Notes under the pieces: generated by a model
What the model was told of the DNA's origin: nothing
The model's database searches: none
What the model saw: the letters and a program-made list of their open reading frames with translations, nothing else
Part shown: positions 14,036-20,689 of the stretch, piece by piece
How the letters are laid out: every line of letters starts with the position of its first letter
Position numbering within the stretch: the stretch's first letter is position 1
Position numbers and translations under genes: made by a program
From: Deinococcus frigens DSM 12807
GTDB taxonomy: Bacteria; Deinococcota; Deinococci; Deinococcales; Deinococcaceae
Assembly: GCF_000701425.1 (NCBI RefSeq)
Contig: NZ_JNIW01000043.1
Location: 1 to 30,698 of the forward strand
Direction of reading: 5' to 3'
DNA length: 30,698 nt

Positions 14036-15072
14036 GCAAGAGCACCGCGATGGACCTGGTGGTGCAGTTCATGGGCCGTCAGAACACCATTCCTACCCCA
14101 GTCCCCTTCATTCGTATCCTGGGGGACCACGCCGCCGCCGCGTTCCTGGCCCAATGCCTGTACTGGGGAGACCGCACCACGAACCCGGACGGCTGGTTCC
14201 ACAAGACCCACGAGGAGTGGCATGACGAGCTGGTGCTGACCCCGGATCAGGTGCGCCGCTGCATCCGCACCTGCGGCGCGATGGTGGAAGTGAAGCGTGC
14301 TGGAATCCCGGCCAGAAACCACTACCGCGCCAACCATGAAGAGGTGGGGGCTGCCCTGGAACGCCTGGCAATTGAAAGCCAGAACGCGACGGCAAGATGT
14401 GGGGAAACCCAACAACAGGAAACGGACAAACCCCACGACAGTACGCGGACAAACCCCACAGCTAGTCGCACGGCGGACCCCACATCTAAGTCAGAACCTA
14501 CTTCAGAACCTACACAGAACCTACAAAAGACAACAGCAACAGCAGGGCCAGGCGAGGCGGAAGGCGCGGAAGAGAATTCCGGCGGTCTGTGGTCTGGGGA
14601 AAATCTGGAGCAGGAGTTCACTCAGCAGGGCGGCGCTGATCGCGCCGACGCCCCTCACGGGGCGGATGGTGTGGATGCTCAGACCGTTCCAGGAACTGCC
14701 CAGGGCGCAGCAAACGCCGAAACCGCTCAGGCCACGTCCCTTGAAAAAATTCCGCCGGGCGCGGCGCTGGCGGCCCTGACCGCCGCACTGGCCGGGATGA
14801 AGCGGCCCGTGGCCGATCTGATCGCCGAATACCCGGACCGGGCGGGCTGGCTGGAACTGGCCCCGGCCCGCATCCGCGAGCTGCTCGCCGAAGCGCGGAC
14901 GGCGAACGGCAACCGCTACCGGGGCGCGCTGATCGACGCTCTGGACGCGGAAGTCCGGCGGCTCAACACCCCGCCCGCCCTGCTCCCCTGCCCGCAACCC
15001 CAAGACGACGAAATCGATATGGCCGCCCTGATCGACGGCGCGCCGCTGGACGGCAACCGGAGGAGAGCATGA
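14032..15072 (+). CDS. Phage replication initiator (O/DnaD-like)
   Basis: A 346-aa protein. The N-terminal winged-helix domain (about 1-105) shows the pattern of phage replication initiators: LGDHAAAAFLAQCLYWGDRT, GWFHKTHEEWHDEL, LTPDQVRRCIRTCGAMVEVKR and an NHYR wing. A long low-complexity, Thr/Gln/Glu-rich linker (about 120-250) follows, then a C-terminal domain (about 255-346) with a helical ALAALTAALAGMKRPVADLI segment. The linker-coding DNA contains iteron-like repeats, as in lambda O. It is followed directly by a DnaC-like loader, the classic O-P type arrangement. The ATG at 14032 overlaps the previous stop as ATGA. Confidence 0.82.
   Translation: MSKSTAMDLVVQFMGRQNTIPTPVPFIRILGDHAAAAFLAQCLYWGDRTTNPDGWFHKTHEEWHDELVLTPDQVRRCIRTCGAMVEVKRAGIPARNHYRANHEEVGAALERLAIESQNATARCGETQQQETDKPHDSTRTNPTASRTADPTSKSEPTSEPTQNLQKTTATAGPGEAEGAEENSGGLWSGENLEQEFTQQGGADRADAPHGADGVDAQTVPGTAQGAANAETAQATSLEKIPPGAALAALTAALAGMKRPVADLIAEYPDRAGWLELAPARIRELLAEARTANGNRYRGALIDALDAEVRRLNTPPALLPCPQPQDDEIDMAALIDGAPLDGNRRRA
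14401..14530. repeat. Iteron-like repeats, candidate phage replication origin
   Basis: A 14-base unit CGGACAAACCCCAC occurs exactly at 14423-14436 and 14446-14459. A diverged copy lies at 14401-14413 and a shortened one at 14474-14483, so unit ends fall at 14413, 14436, 14459 and 14483, a period of 23-24 bases. A second set, CAGAACCTAC, occurs exactly three times (14492-14501, 14504-14513, 14515-14524). The flank up to about 14545 is unusually AT-rich for this genome. The repeat period is not a multiple of three, so identical DNA is read in different frames, pointing to a DNA-level role such as binding the initiator. Confidence 0.7.
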
Positions 15073-16115
15073 CCCAGTTTGAAAGCGATTTTGACCCGAT
15101 GCTCGACGCGCTGATCGGCCCTGACAGCGACATTTCGGCCCCCAGCGTTCCCAGCCCACCCATGACCCCGGAACTCGCGCAGGCCGCCCATGCCCACCTG
15201 GCCCAGGCCCGCGCCAATGACCGCGCCCGGCATCCCAAACCGCGCGAGACCGCCACGGTGGCGGGTGTTCTGGGCAAGTTCACGCCCGCACTGCCACCAG
15301 CTGCCGAGATTTATCCCACCGCCGGTCACATGGACGCGCTGGCCCGCATTCGCAGCATGCCGCGCTTCGTGGCCGCCGTCCGCCGCCGCCTGCACGACGA
15401 CAGTTGCATGGGCGGCGACGTGGTGATCACTGCTGGTCCGGGCGCTTACGACAACCGCCGCTGCCCCCACTGCGAGGTGACTGGACGCGAAACACGGCTG
15501 CGCGCCCAGCTCCGCTCAAGCGGAATCGAGGGCCGCTACCTGGACAGCGAGTGGGCCGATCTGGAGCTTCTGGCCCCACTCGACCGGGTGGCCGAAAAGT
15601 GCGCCGACATCGATGCGCTGATCAGCGCCGGAGTGAGCCTGCTCCTGTACAGCGAACAGACAGGCTGCGGCAAGAGCCAGGCTGCCATGCTGATCGCCAA
15701 GGCCGCTATCCGCGCCGGTCACGACGCGCAGGTGGTCAACCTGGCCCGGCTGGCGCTGGACGTCCGCGAGGGGTTCAGCAACCGGGGCGGGGAAGGCACC
15801 CTGACCGAGCGCGCTGCCCTGCTGCGGATGACCACCCCGGCGCTGCTGGTGATCGATGACCTGGGCGCGAGCGAGGGCGAGACCGCTGCCATTGAGCGCC
15901 GCCTGCTGGGCCTGGCCCTGGACGAGCGTCAGATGCACCGGCGGGCCACGGTGGTCACCACCAACCTGCCACTGACGGTGCCCGAAGGCTCCAAGGCCGC
16001 GACGCTGGGCAGCATCTTCGGGGCGCGGGTACTGGCCCGGCTGCAACCGTTGACCGCCCTGCACGTCAACCACGGCGTGAACTTCCGCGCCCGCAAGAGC
16101 GAGGTGAGCTGGTGA
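15069..16115 (+). CDS. DnaC-like helicase loader ATPase
   Basis: A 348-aa AAA+ protein. The C-terminal ATPase domain (about 165-348) has a Walker A (EQTGCGKSQAA, about 195), a Walker B (LLVIDDLGA, about 259), a sensor-like VVTTNLP (about 298) and a late Arg (ARVLARL). The first glycine of the P-loop is Glu, but GCGKS is intact. Upstream is a CPHC pair (about 135) that could be part of a zinc site. DnaC-type proteins load the host replicative helicase; the gene follows the initiator with an ATGA overlap, matching that function. The N-terminal 100 residues are Pro/Ala-rich and unassigned. Confidence 0.86.
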   Translation: MTQFESDFDPMLDALIGPDSDISAPSVPSPPMTPELAQAAHAHLAQARANDRARHPKPRETATVAGVLGKFTPALPPAAEIYPTAGHMDALARIRSMPRFVAAVRRRLHDDSCMGGDVVITAGPGAYDNRRCPHCEVTGRETRLRAQLRSSGIEGRYLDSEWADLELLAPLDRVAEKCADIDALISAGVSLLLYSEQTGCGKSQAAMLIAKAAIRAGHDAQVVNLARLALDVREGFSNRGGEGTLTERAALLRMTTPALLVIDDLGASEGETAAIERRLLGLALDERQMHRRATVVTTNLPLTVPEGSKAATLGSIFGARVLARLQPLTALHVNHGVNFRARKSEVSW

Positions 16116-16405
16116 GGGCCTTTGATCTGCTGGTCAGTGAGGACGAGGAGGAACTGCTGGCGATCTTCACCGTCACCCTGCCGTATGACCCGGACACCTC
16201 CCTGGTGCTGCGCGGGCCGTACAAGGGTCAGGACGTGGCCGAGGCGGAGATCAGCGTGTCCTGCGAGCTGCTGGAGCATTTCAAGGGCAGGGGCGTGATG
16301 GTGGTGCGCCAGACGGTCACCCTCCGCCCGTGGTGGAGCTGGTTCACGTTCACCCCGGCCCGGCGGCTGACGCCCACGCGGGTCTTTCCGAAGTTGGGCC
16401 GATGA
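16112..16405 (+). CDS. 97-aa hypothetical protein
   Basis: A GTG-started small protein with an acidic N-terminal half (LLVSEDEEELLAIFTV) and a basic, aromatic C-terminal half (RPWWSWFTFTPARRLTPTR). No family recognised. GTGA overlap with the helicase loader gene; ATGA overlap with the next gene. Confidence 0.6.
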   Translation: MRAFDLLVSEDEEELLAIFTVTLPYDPDTSLVLRGPYKGQDVAEAEISVSCELLEHFKGRGVMVVRQTVTLRPWWSWFTFTPARRLTPTRVFPKLGR

Positions 16406-16620
16406 CCAGTCCTGAACAGTGCGGCAGGCTCGCTGACGAGCTGCGCAGAATGCTGGCCTATCTGGAAAAGGCCACGACCTCGCTCAGTGAGTTTCACCAG
16501 GTGTCATGGCAGCGCCGCACCGACGAGCCGCAGTCCCTGCGCTCTGCCCTGGAGGCCAACGCCCGCCCCGTCCACCGACCCCAGCAGCAGCGCCGCTTTC
16601 GCCGGAGCCAGCACCGGTGA
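16402..16620 (+). CDS. 72-aa hypothetical protein
   Basis: A small protein with one clear helix (CGRLADELRRMLAYLEKATTSL) and a strongly basic Gln/Arg-rich end (RPQQQRRFRRSQHR) that could contact nucleic acid. Coupled at both ends by 4-base overlaps. Function unknown. Confidence 0.55.
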   Translation: MTSPEQCGRLADELRRMLAYLEKATTSLSEFHQVSWQRRTDEPQSLRSALEANARPVHRPQQQRRFRRSQHR

Positions 16621-17009
16621 GCTTCCGCAAGGGCATCAGCCGGAAGGCCCTGGAACGCGGCGGGGTGGACGTGCGGCCCGGCGATCTGGGGAGTGATCTG
16701 GAAGGCGAGCTGGTGTCTGCTGTCCATCTGGCGGGCCTGCCCGCGCCAGAACGGGAAGTGGAGTTGGTAGAGGGCCGCAAATGGCGCAGTGACCTCGTGT
16801 GGCGCGCAGCGCGAGTCATTTTCGAGGTGGAGGGCGGTACACAGAGCGGAAAAAGCAGGCACTCGCGTGGGAAGGGCTTCGCTGACGATTGCCGGAAATA
16901 TAACGAGCTGACCATCAGGGGCTGGAAGGTCCTCCGGGTCACCGGGGAACACATCAGCAGCGGCGAGGCCGTGGCCTGGATAGAGCGGGCGCTGGGCCAT
17001 CAGCCGTGA
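16617..17009 (+). CDS. PDDEXK-type nuclease, possible Holliday-junction resolvase
   Basis: A 130-aa protein with a nuclease-like core: EREVEL (residues about 41-46), KWRSDLVW with the metal-binding Asp, VIFEVEGG giving the ExE/K-position, then a Gly/Ser/His loop (GGTQSGKSRHSRGKGF) and DDCRKYNELTIRGWKVLRVT, ending in a helix. This plan matches small phage DUF559/VSR-like enzymes acting on branched DNA; a RusA-like role in the replication module is the likely use. The expected lysine of the ExK motif appears replaced by Glu (EVEGG), as in several Vsr-related lineages. GTG start, GTGA overlap. Confidence 0.68.
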   Translation: MSFRKGISRKALERGGVDVRPGDLGSDLEGELVSAVHLAGLPAPEREVELVEGRKWRSDLVWRAARVIFEVEGGTQSGKSRHSRGKGFADDCRKYNELTIRGWKVLRVTGEHISSGEAVAWIERALGHQP

Positions 17010-17314
17010 TCCCGGCCATCCCCCAGGCCGCCGATCTGGCTGCCTGCACCACGGACGCCGCCCTGCTGCGAATGACCGGTCAGGGCGCGCTGCCGCTGCT
17101 GATCGTTTATCACCAGTCGCGCCTGCCGATTCGCCTGCCCCGCTGCGTGGTGGTGGGGATTGCTCTCCGTCCACTCGTGTGCAGGGAATTCCTGGACGGC
17201 ACTCGCACGCACGTCATCGGCGCGCCACCACCAGTGATGCATGTCATCAACACCGGCGTTCCTGAATCCACCCTCGAATACTGGCCGCCTGCGGGTCGAC
17301 AGCAGGCGGTGTGA
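17006..17314 (+). CDS. 102-aa hypothetical protein
   Basis: A beta-prone protein (LPLLIVYHQSRLPIRLP, CVVVGIALRPLVC, HVIGAPPPVMHVINTG) with no recognised motif and no signal peptide. GTG start overlapping the nuclease stop as GTGA. Its own stop is overlapped by a GTG that opens the 9-codon frame at 17311-17340. Confidence 0.58.
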   Translation: MIPAIPQAADLAACTTDAALLRMTGQGALPLLIVYHQSRLPIRLPRCVVVGIALRPLVCREFLDGTRTHVIGAPPPVMHVINTGVPESTLEYWPPAGRQQAV

Positions 17315-17340
17315 TGCCTACTTCACAGGAGCAACCTTGA
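17311..17340 (+). other. Nine-codon mini-ORF bridging two genes
   Basis: GTG at 17311 overlaps the previous stop as GTGA; the frame reads nine codons (MMPTSQEQP) and ends at a TGA that overlaps the TTG start of the next gene as TTGA. It contains the AGGAG ribosome site of that gene. It may act only to carry ribosomes from one gene to the next. Confidence 0.4.
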
Positions 17341-17720
17341 CCCTTCCCGACACCTACCGCCTGCTCGCCACGTTTAGCGGCGTTCCCCTCAAGACCCTCC
17401 CCGCCCTGGAAGCTGCCGCACTGCGCTTGCCGATCACGGACCCATCAGACCCCAACGATCCTGGCCGCGCGCCCATCAGCGACCACCACCGCGCCCTCCT
17501 CCGGCAACTCGCCGGGAGCGGGCGCATTCGCTGGGTGAGCTGGGGGCCGGACGGTTGCGGCTACGTGCTGACCGGTCACGGCGAGCTAGCGCTGGACGAA
17601 TACGCTCGGCGCTACGGTCCAGCCCACACGCCCCGGCGCGGCCCCAGTTTGGCCGAAGTGGCGCGGCAGAATCTGCGCCGTGACCAGGAACGGGCCGAGC
17701 AGACCCAGGAGCCAGCATGA
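17337..17720 (+). CDS. Possible winged-helix protein
   Basis: A 127-aa protein. HHRALLRQLAGSGRIRWVSWGPDGCGYVLTGHGELALDEYARRYG (about residues 48-92) reads like a winged helix, with a wing and a final helix. The C-terminus is helical and charged. The TTG at 17337 is preferred because AGGAG lies 5 bases upstream and it continues the 4-base overlap pattern; an in-frame ATG at 17241 would overlap the previous gene by 74 bases. Function unknown; last but one gene of the early operon. Confidence 0.58.
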   Translation: MTLPDTYRLLATFSGVPLKTLPALEAAALRLPITDPSDPNDPGRAPISDHHRALLRQLAGSGRIRWVSWGPDGCGYVLTGHGELALDEYARRYGPAHTPRRGPSLAEVARQNLRRDQERAEQTQEPA

Positions 17721-19210
17721 GTGACGCCCCTACCCGCGAGGAGCTGCGTGATCTGAAGGCCAGCGCCGCCCGCAAGGCCCGCCGCCTGAAATCCATGACC
17801 CTCGGCGCGCAGCTCCAGTACTCGCCGCCCAAAGAGACCACTGCCCACCACGGCGAGACCGTAACCGTCCTGCGCGCCCCCCGCAGTGATGTGAAGTCCC
17901 CCACCGCCCGCATCCAGTTCGCAGGCGGCACAAAAATAAGCGTGCCGGTTCACCACCTGCGCCCGCTGCCGCCCGGCGCGCTGTACCGCCCCAGCCAACC
18001 CACACCCGAAGACCCGCCCTCCGTGCAGGACGCCCGCAGCCGCCCCGCCTGGGAACGACTGCTGAACGTGATCGACGAACTCGTGGAGGCGGAACAGACC
18101 GGCCAGCCCCGTGAACCCCTGGATGCCAACGTGCGCCACCGCCTCGCCCAGCTTGCGGGCATGGTCAGCCCCAGGGGCACGCCTGCCGACGAGAAGGGCG
18201 CGTTGGCCGCCCAGCTCCGCGTCTATGCCGAACTCGACGCCCAGCGGCGGCATGCTGTCCGGCCTGGCCGCGCCGGTTACCCCCTTCAGCCTGCGCAACG
18301 TCTGCCCAAACCCACGGACCGGCTGGACTCCCCAGAATGGCTGGATCAGGAACAGCGCCGGATGATCAACACCGTGGCCCGCTGCATCCACCTCCGGTAC
18401 TTCATCAGTGACCGGGCCGAACGCCACGCCCTGCGCGTTCCGTCCCATGTCCGCGCCGCCCTGCGCGCCGCAGGCCGCTCCGAGGACCGTGCCGTCGAGC
18501 AGCCCAGCCCCAGCCAGCCCCGCGCTTCGGAGCTGCACCTGGTGGCCGCCGACAGCTACCGCTTCATGGTCGCGGACGCGCTGGAGGTCTGTCAGTATCT
18601 GGCCGTCGGCAAAACCCGCGAAGCTCAGGTCCTGCTCCAGCAGCAGCAGGCCGCCCGCGTCCGGTACGCCCTGACCACCCGGCAGATCGAAGCCCTGCGC
18701 CCCCTGTCCCACACCGGGCGTTTTTTCCACGGCGACATCCTCAGCGTTCGCGACGAACGGCCCGAGGATGCCGACGCTGGCAACCCGGACGCCTCGGGGA
18801 TGTCCCAGTACTACACCCGCCTGACCATTGTGTATGCCCAGGACGGCTATTCCCTGACGGTGGCAAATGCCCCCGAATTGGAGGCGCAGACGGCCACCGT
18901 AGCAGGTGAGGACGCCTGGAAGGACCTGTGCCGCTGGATCACAGACACCAGCCAGCGCCGCGACGGCAAGAAACAGGGCCGCCGCCAGGATGATGATGGG
19001 GAGTTGGTCTACCGGGAAAACGAGGGGAGTCTGCGCCTGCGCGACAACATCAGCGAACAGTACCCGCGCCTGGTGGCCGCCCTGGAAGTGGTGCGGCGTT
19101 CGCTGGAAGCTCAGGGCAGCGATGTGCTGGGCAGCGAGATCCCGGAGAATCACCCTGCGCGCGGCTTTCATCCGGCTGTTGAGAACAACGAAAAAAAGGG
19201 GGGGACTTGA
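17717..19210 (+). CDS. Large hypothetical protein at the end of the early operon
   Basis: A 497-aa protein I cannot assign. After a basic N-terminus (about 1-28) there is a possible small beta barrel (GAQLQYSPP...HGETVTVLRAPRSD...ARIQFAGGTKISVPVHHLRPL, about 30-85). A Pro-rich linker, a helical region (about 115-310) and a mixed domain (about 320-430) follow, ending in a highly charged helix and an acidic/lysine tail (ENNEKKGGT). No membrane segment, nuclease or ATPase motif is visible. Starts with an ATGA overlap. As the last early gene, directly before the boundary to the late region, a regulatory role is conceivable. Confidence 0.75.
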   Translation: MSDAPTREELRDLKASAARKARRLKSMTLGAQLQYSPPKETTAHHGETVTVLRAPRSDVKSPTARIQFAGGTKISVPVHHLRPLPPGALYRPSQPTPEDPPSVQDARSRPAWERLLNVIDELVEAEQTGQPREPLDANVRHRLAQLAGMVSPRGTPADEKGALAAQLRVYAELDAQRRHAVRPGRAGYPLQPAQRLPKPTDRLDSPEWLDQEQRRMINTVARCIHLRYFISDRAERHALRVPSHVRAALRAAGRSEDRAVEQPSPSQPRASELHLVAADSYRFMVADALEVCQYLAVGKTREAQVLLQQQQAARVRYALTTRQIEALRPLSHTGRFFHGDILSVRDERPEDADAGNPDASGMSQYYTRLTIVYAQDGYSLTVANAPELEAQTATVAGEDAWKDLCRWITDTSQRRDGKKQGRRQDDDGELVYRENEGSLRLRDNISEQYPRLVAALEVVRRSLEAQGSDVLGSEIPENHPARGFHPAVENNEKKGGT

Positions 19211-19237
19211 CAAATCCCGTCAGAATTCGCCTAATTA
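19207..19237 (+). promoter_or_regulatory. Candidate promoter before the late region
   Basis: A perfect -35 TTGACA (19207-19212) overlaps the stop of the 497-aa gene. An AT-rich stretch follows with TAATTA at 19232-19237 as the best -10, giving a long 19-base spacer. The AT-rich patch is striking in this genome, but the -10 is weak, so this is tentative. Two terminator hairpins lie downstream. Confidence 0.4.
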
Positions 19238-19279
19238 AACCTATCCTGGCTCTCAGAGTGTCGAGATCGCCCCATCAGC

Positions 19280-19299
19280 CGCCCTCCGGGGCGTTTCTT
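19280..19299 (+). terminator. Possible terminator after the early operon
   Basis: A 5-bp stem (CGCCC 19280-19284 with GGGCG 19289-19293, loop TCCG) is followed by TTTCTT. Short but GC-rich, about 70 bases after the stop of the last early gene. Confidence 0.5.
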
Positions 19300-19370
19300 C
19301 ATGTCTGGGACGAACGTCATACCCCTGTGACAGCGGGCGGGCTAGGCTTCCCCTATCCCAAGAGCAAAGA

Positions 19371-19390
19371 CCTGCCCGAGTGAAGGCAGG
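19371..19390. other. Hairpin CCTGCC/GGCAGG before terminator
   Basis: A 6-bp inverted repeat (19371-19376 with 19385-19390, 8-base loop) just upstream of the strong terminator. Alone it has no T-run; it could help fold the 3' end or act as an antitermination site. Confidence 0.35.
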
Positions 19391-19396
19391 AATACC

Positions 19397-19420
19397 GCCC
19401 CACCGAGCGTGGGGCTTTTT
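19397..19420 (+). terminator. Rho-independent terminator between early and late regions
   Basis: A perfect 7-bp GC-rich stem (GCCCCAC 19397-19403 with GTGGGGC 19409-19415), a 5-base loop and TTTTT at 19416-19420. It would stop rightward transcription from the early operon. On the minus strand no T-run follows, so it is directed rightward although it abuts the stop of the leftward gene. Confidence 0.85.
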
Positions 19421-19831
19421 CTATGGCTGGAATGCCTCGAAAGCAGCCCGCATCGTTGCCGAACTACCGCGAAGGATCGTGCGCGTCGAGCCAGAGGACA
19501 CCACGACGGCGGCGCTCTGCACAGCGAAGTACAGGCTAGCGGCGATTGCGGAAGCCAGCACCCACCAATACCAATCGACGATCTCGTATTCCCCAATGGC
19601 GGGCCGGGGTTCTGAAGTTGCTAGAAAGGCAAACACAAAAAGGATCACCGCAAGCCATAGGAACAGCGGATTCCGGGTCTGCTGGAAGGCCACCAGATTG
19701 ATGTTCCGCAGTGGAAGTGACAGACGAGAATCACTGGATTCCAGCAGCGCCACTTCATTGCCGATGGAAAGCCGATAACCCTTTGCCCCGTTGACTGTCA
19801 GATCGCTCAGCACGATTGCCATGCCGTCCAT
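19421..19831 (-). CDS. Two-helix membrane protein in opposite orientation
   Basis: A 136-aa protein lying leftward between the early and late operons. After a beta-rich start (about 1-50: LTVNGAKGYRLSIGNEVALL, RNINLVAFQQTRNP) come two membrane helices (about 54-70 FLWLAVILFVFAFLA and about 85-107 WVLASAIAASLYFAVQSAAV) and a C-terminal tail. The plan resembles DUF6232-type bacterial proteins. The ATG at 19831 or the ATG at 19822 could be used (GGAAGA lies upstream). A single gene against the main direction is typical of a moron expressed from its own promoter in the lysogen; superinfection exclusion is possible but unshown. Confidence 0.7.
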   Translation of the reverse strand: MDGMAIVLSDLTVNGAKGYRLSIGNEVALLESSDSRLSLPLRNINLVAFQQTRNPLFLWLAVILFVFAFLATSEPRPAIGEYEIVDWYWWVLASAIAASLYFAVQSAAVVVSSGSTRTILRGSSATMRAAFEAFQP

Positions 19832-19860
19832 TCTTCCAGCTTCTCAACTCCGGTATGCCG

Positions 19861-19925
19861 AGGAGGTGACCCCGCCGATGTCGCAGCAACCCCATGGAGG
19901 GGACACCTTCCAGAGAACCCCATGA
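19861..19925 (+). promoter_or_regulatory. Strong ribosome site and 15-aa leader ORF before terS
   Basis: AGGAGGTGA at 19861-19869 is a near-perfect ribosome site, but it is more than 50 bases from the terminase ATG. It instead serves an ATG at 19878 that opens a 15-codon frame (MSQQPHGGDTFQRTP) ending at 19925 with an ATGA overlap on the terminase start at 19922. The terminase ATG has no good site of its own, so translation is probably coupled through the leader. Confidence 0.5.
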
Positions 19926-20689
19926 ACGAGACACCGAAACGGATCCCTGGCAGGAAGCCCACCACCCGCGCCGCGCGCGCCAAGCTGCCCGCCTGCGGCG
20001 CGAAGACCCGTAGCGGCAAGCCCTGCAAGCGCCCCGCTGGTCACGGCACCCCGCACCCCGGTGAAGGCAAGTGTCGCTTGCACGGCGGGATTACCCAGAA
20101 ACCCACCACCCGCTACCAGCTCGCCAACGCCAGCGCCTCCCTGCGCGAGGCCATCGATCAGCAACTCTCGGACCCGGATCCGCTGAACCTGCTGCCCGAT
20201 CTGCTGCTCGCCCGCGCCCTGCTGCAAGACGGCATCGAGCGCCACAGCCAGGCCACCGCCGCCATCATCGCGTGGCACGTCAGTCACAGCAGCGGCTATC
20301 AGGAGGCCGTCACGCTCTGGCGCGAGCAACTGGCCCTATACCTGGACGCCGTGAACGCGGGTCACAGCGAACCTGAGATGGGACCACCCGCCCCACCTAT
20401 CCCAGAAGACTTCGAGAACAAACCCCGACAGCTCCCAGACCTCGCCGCATTCATCACCCTGATTGACCGGGTGACTGGCATCGTCGAACGCATCCAGAAG
20501 CGTGAGGGTGAGCGCAGCATCAGCCTCGCCGACGTGGACCGGGTGCTGAACGAACTCGGCTTCAAAGCAGTCCTGGCCTTCAAGGAGGTGATTCCCGACG
20601 ACGCAGACCTCCAGACGCTCAGCCCAGCGGAGCTGCGTGCTGAACTTGCACTCTCTTTTGAACGACACGCCCTCACTGTCCGCTACTGA
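19922..20689 (+). CDS. terS: Terminase small subunit-like protein
   Basis: A 255-aa protein at the terS position. Its N-terminal part holds the CGAKTRSGKPCKRPAGHG...GKCRLHGG motif (about residues 22-60), a Cys/His-rich element (HGG type) often found in phage small terminases. The rest is helical, with a long middle region (about 75-150) and a C-terminal part (LADVDRVLNELGFKAVLAFKEV). The small subunit recognises phage DNA at the packaging start and regulates the large subunit; immediate linkage to terL supports the call. The start overlaps the end of the leader ORF. Motif match is good; the subunit name rests mainly on position. Confidence 0.75.
   Translation: MNETPKRIPGRKPTTRAARAKLPACGAKTRSGKPCKRPAGHGTPHPGEGKCRLHGGITQKPTTRYQLANASASLREAIDQQLSDPDPLNLLPDLLLARALLQDGIERHSQATAAIIAWHVSHSSGYQEAVTLWREQLALYLDAVNAGHSEPEMGPPAPPIPEDFENKPRQLPDLAAFITLIDRVTGIVERIQKREGERSISLADVDRVLNELGFKAVLAFKEVIPDDADLQTLSPAELRAELALSFERHALTVRY

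Noticed and set aside
17612..19213. A 533-aa minus-strand frame opposite the last early gene
   Set aside because: Antisense mirror frame. The plus-strand gene has the overlap start that continues the operon and normal amino-acid composition.
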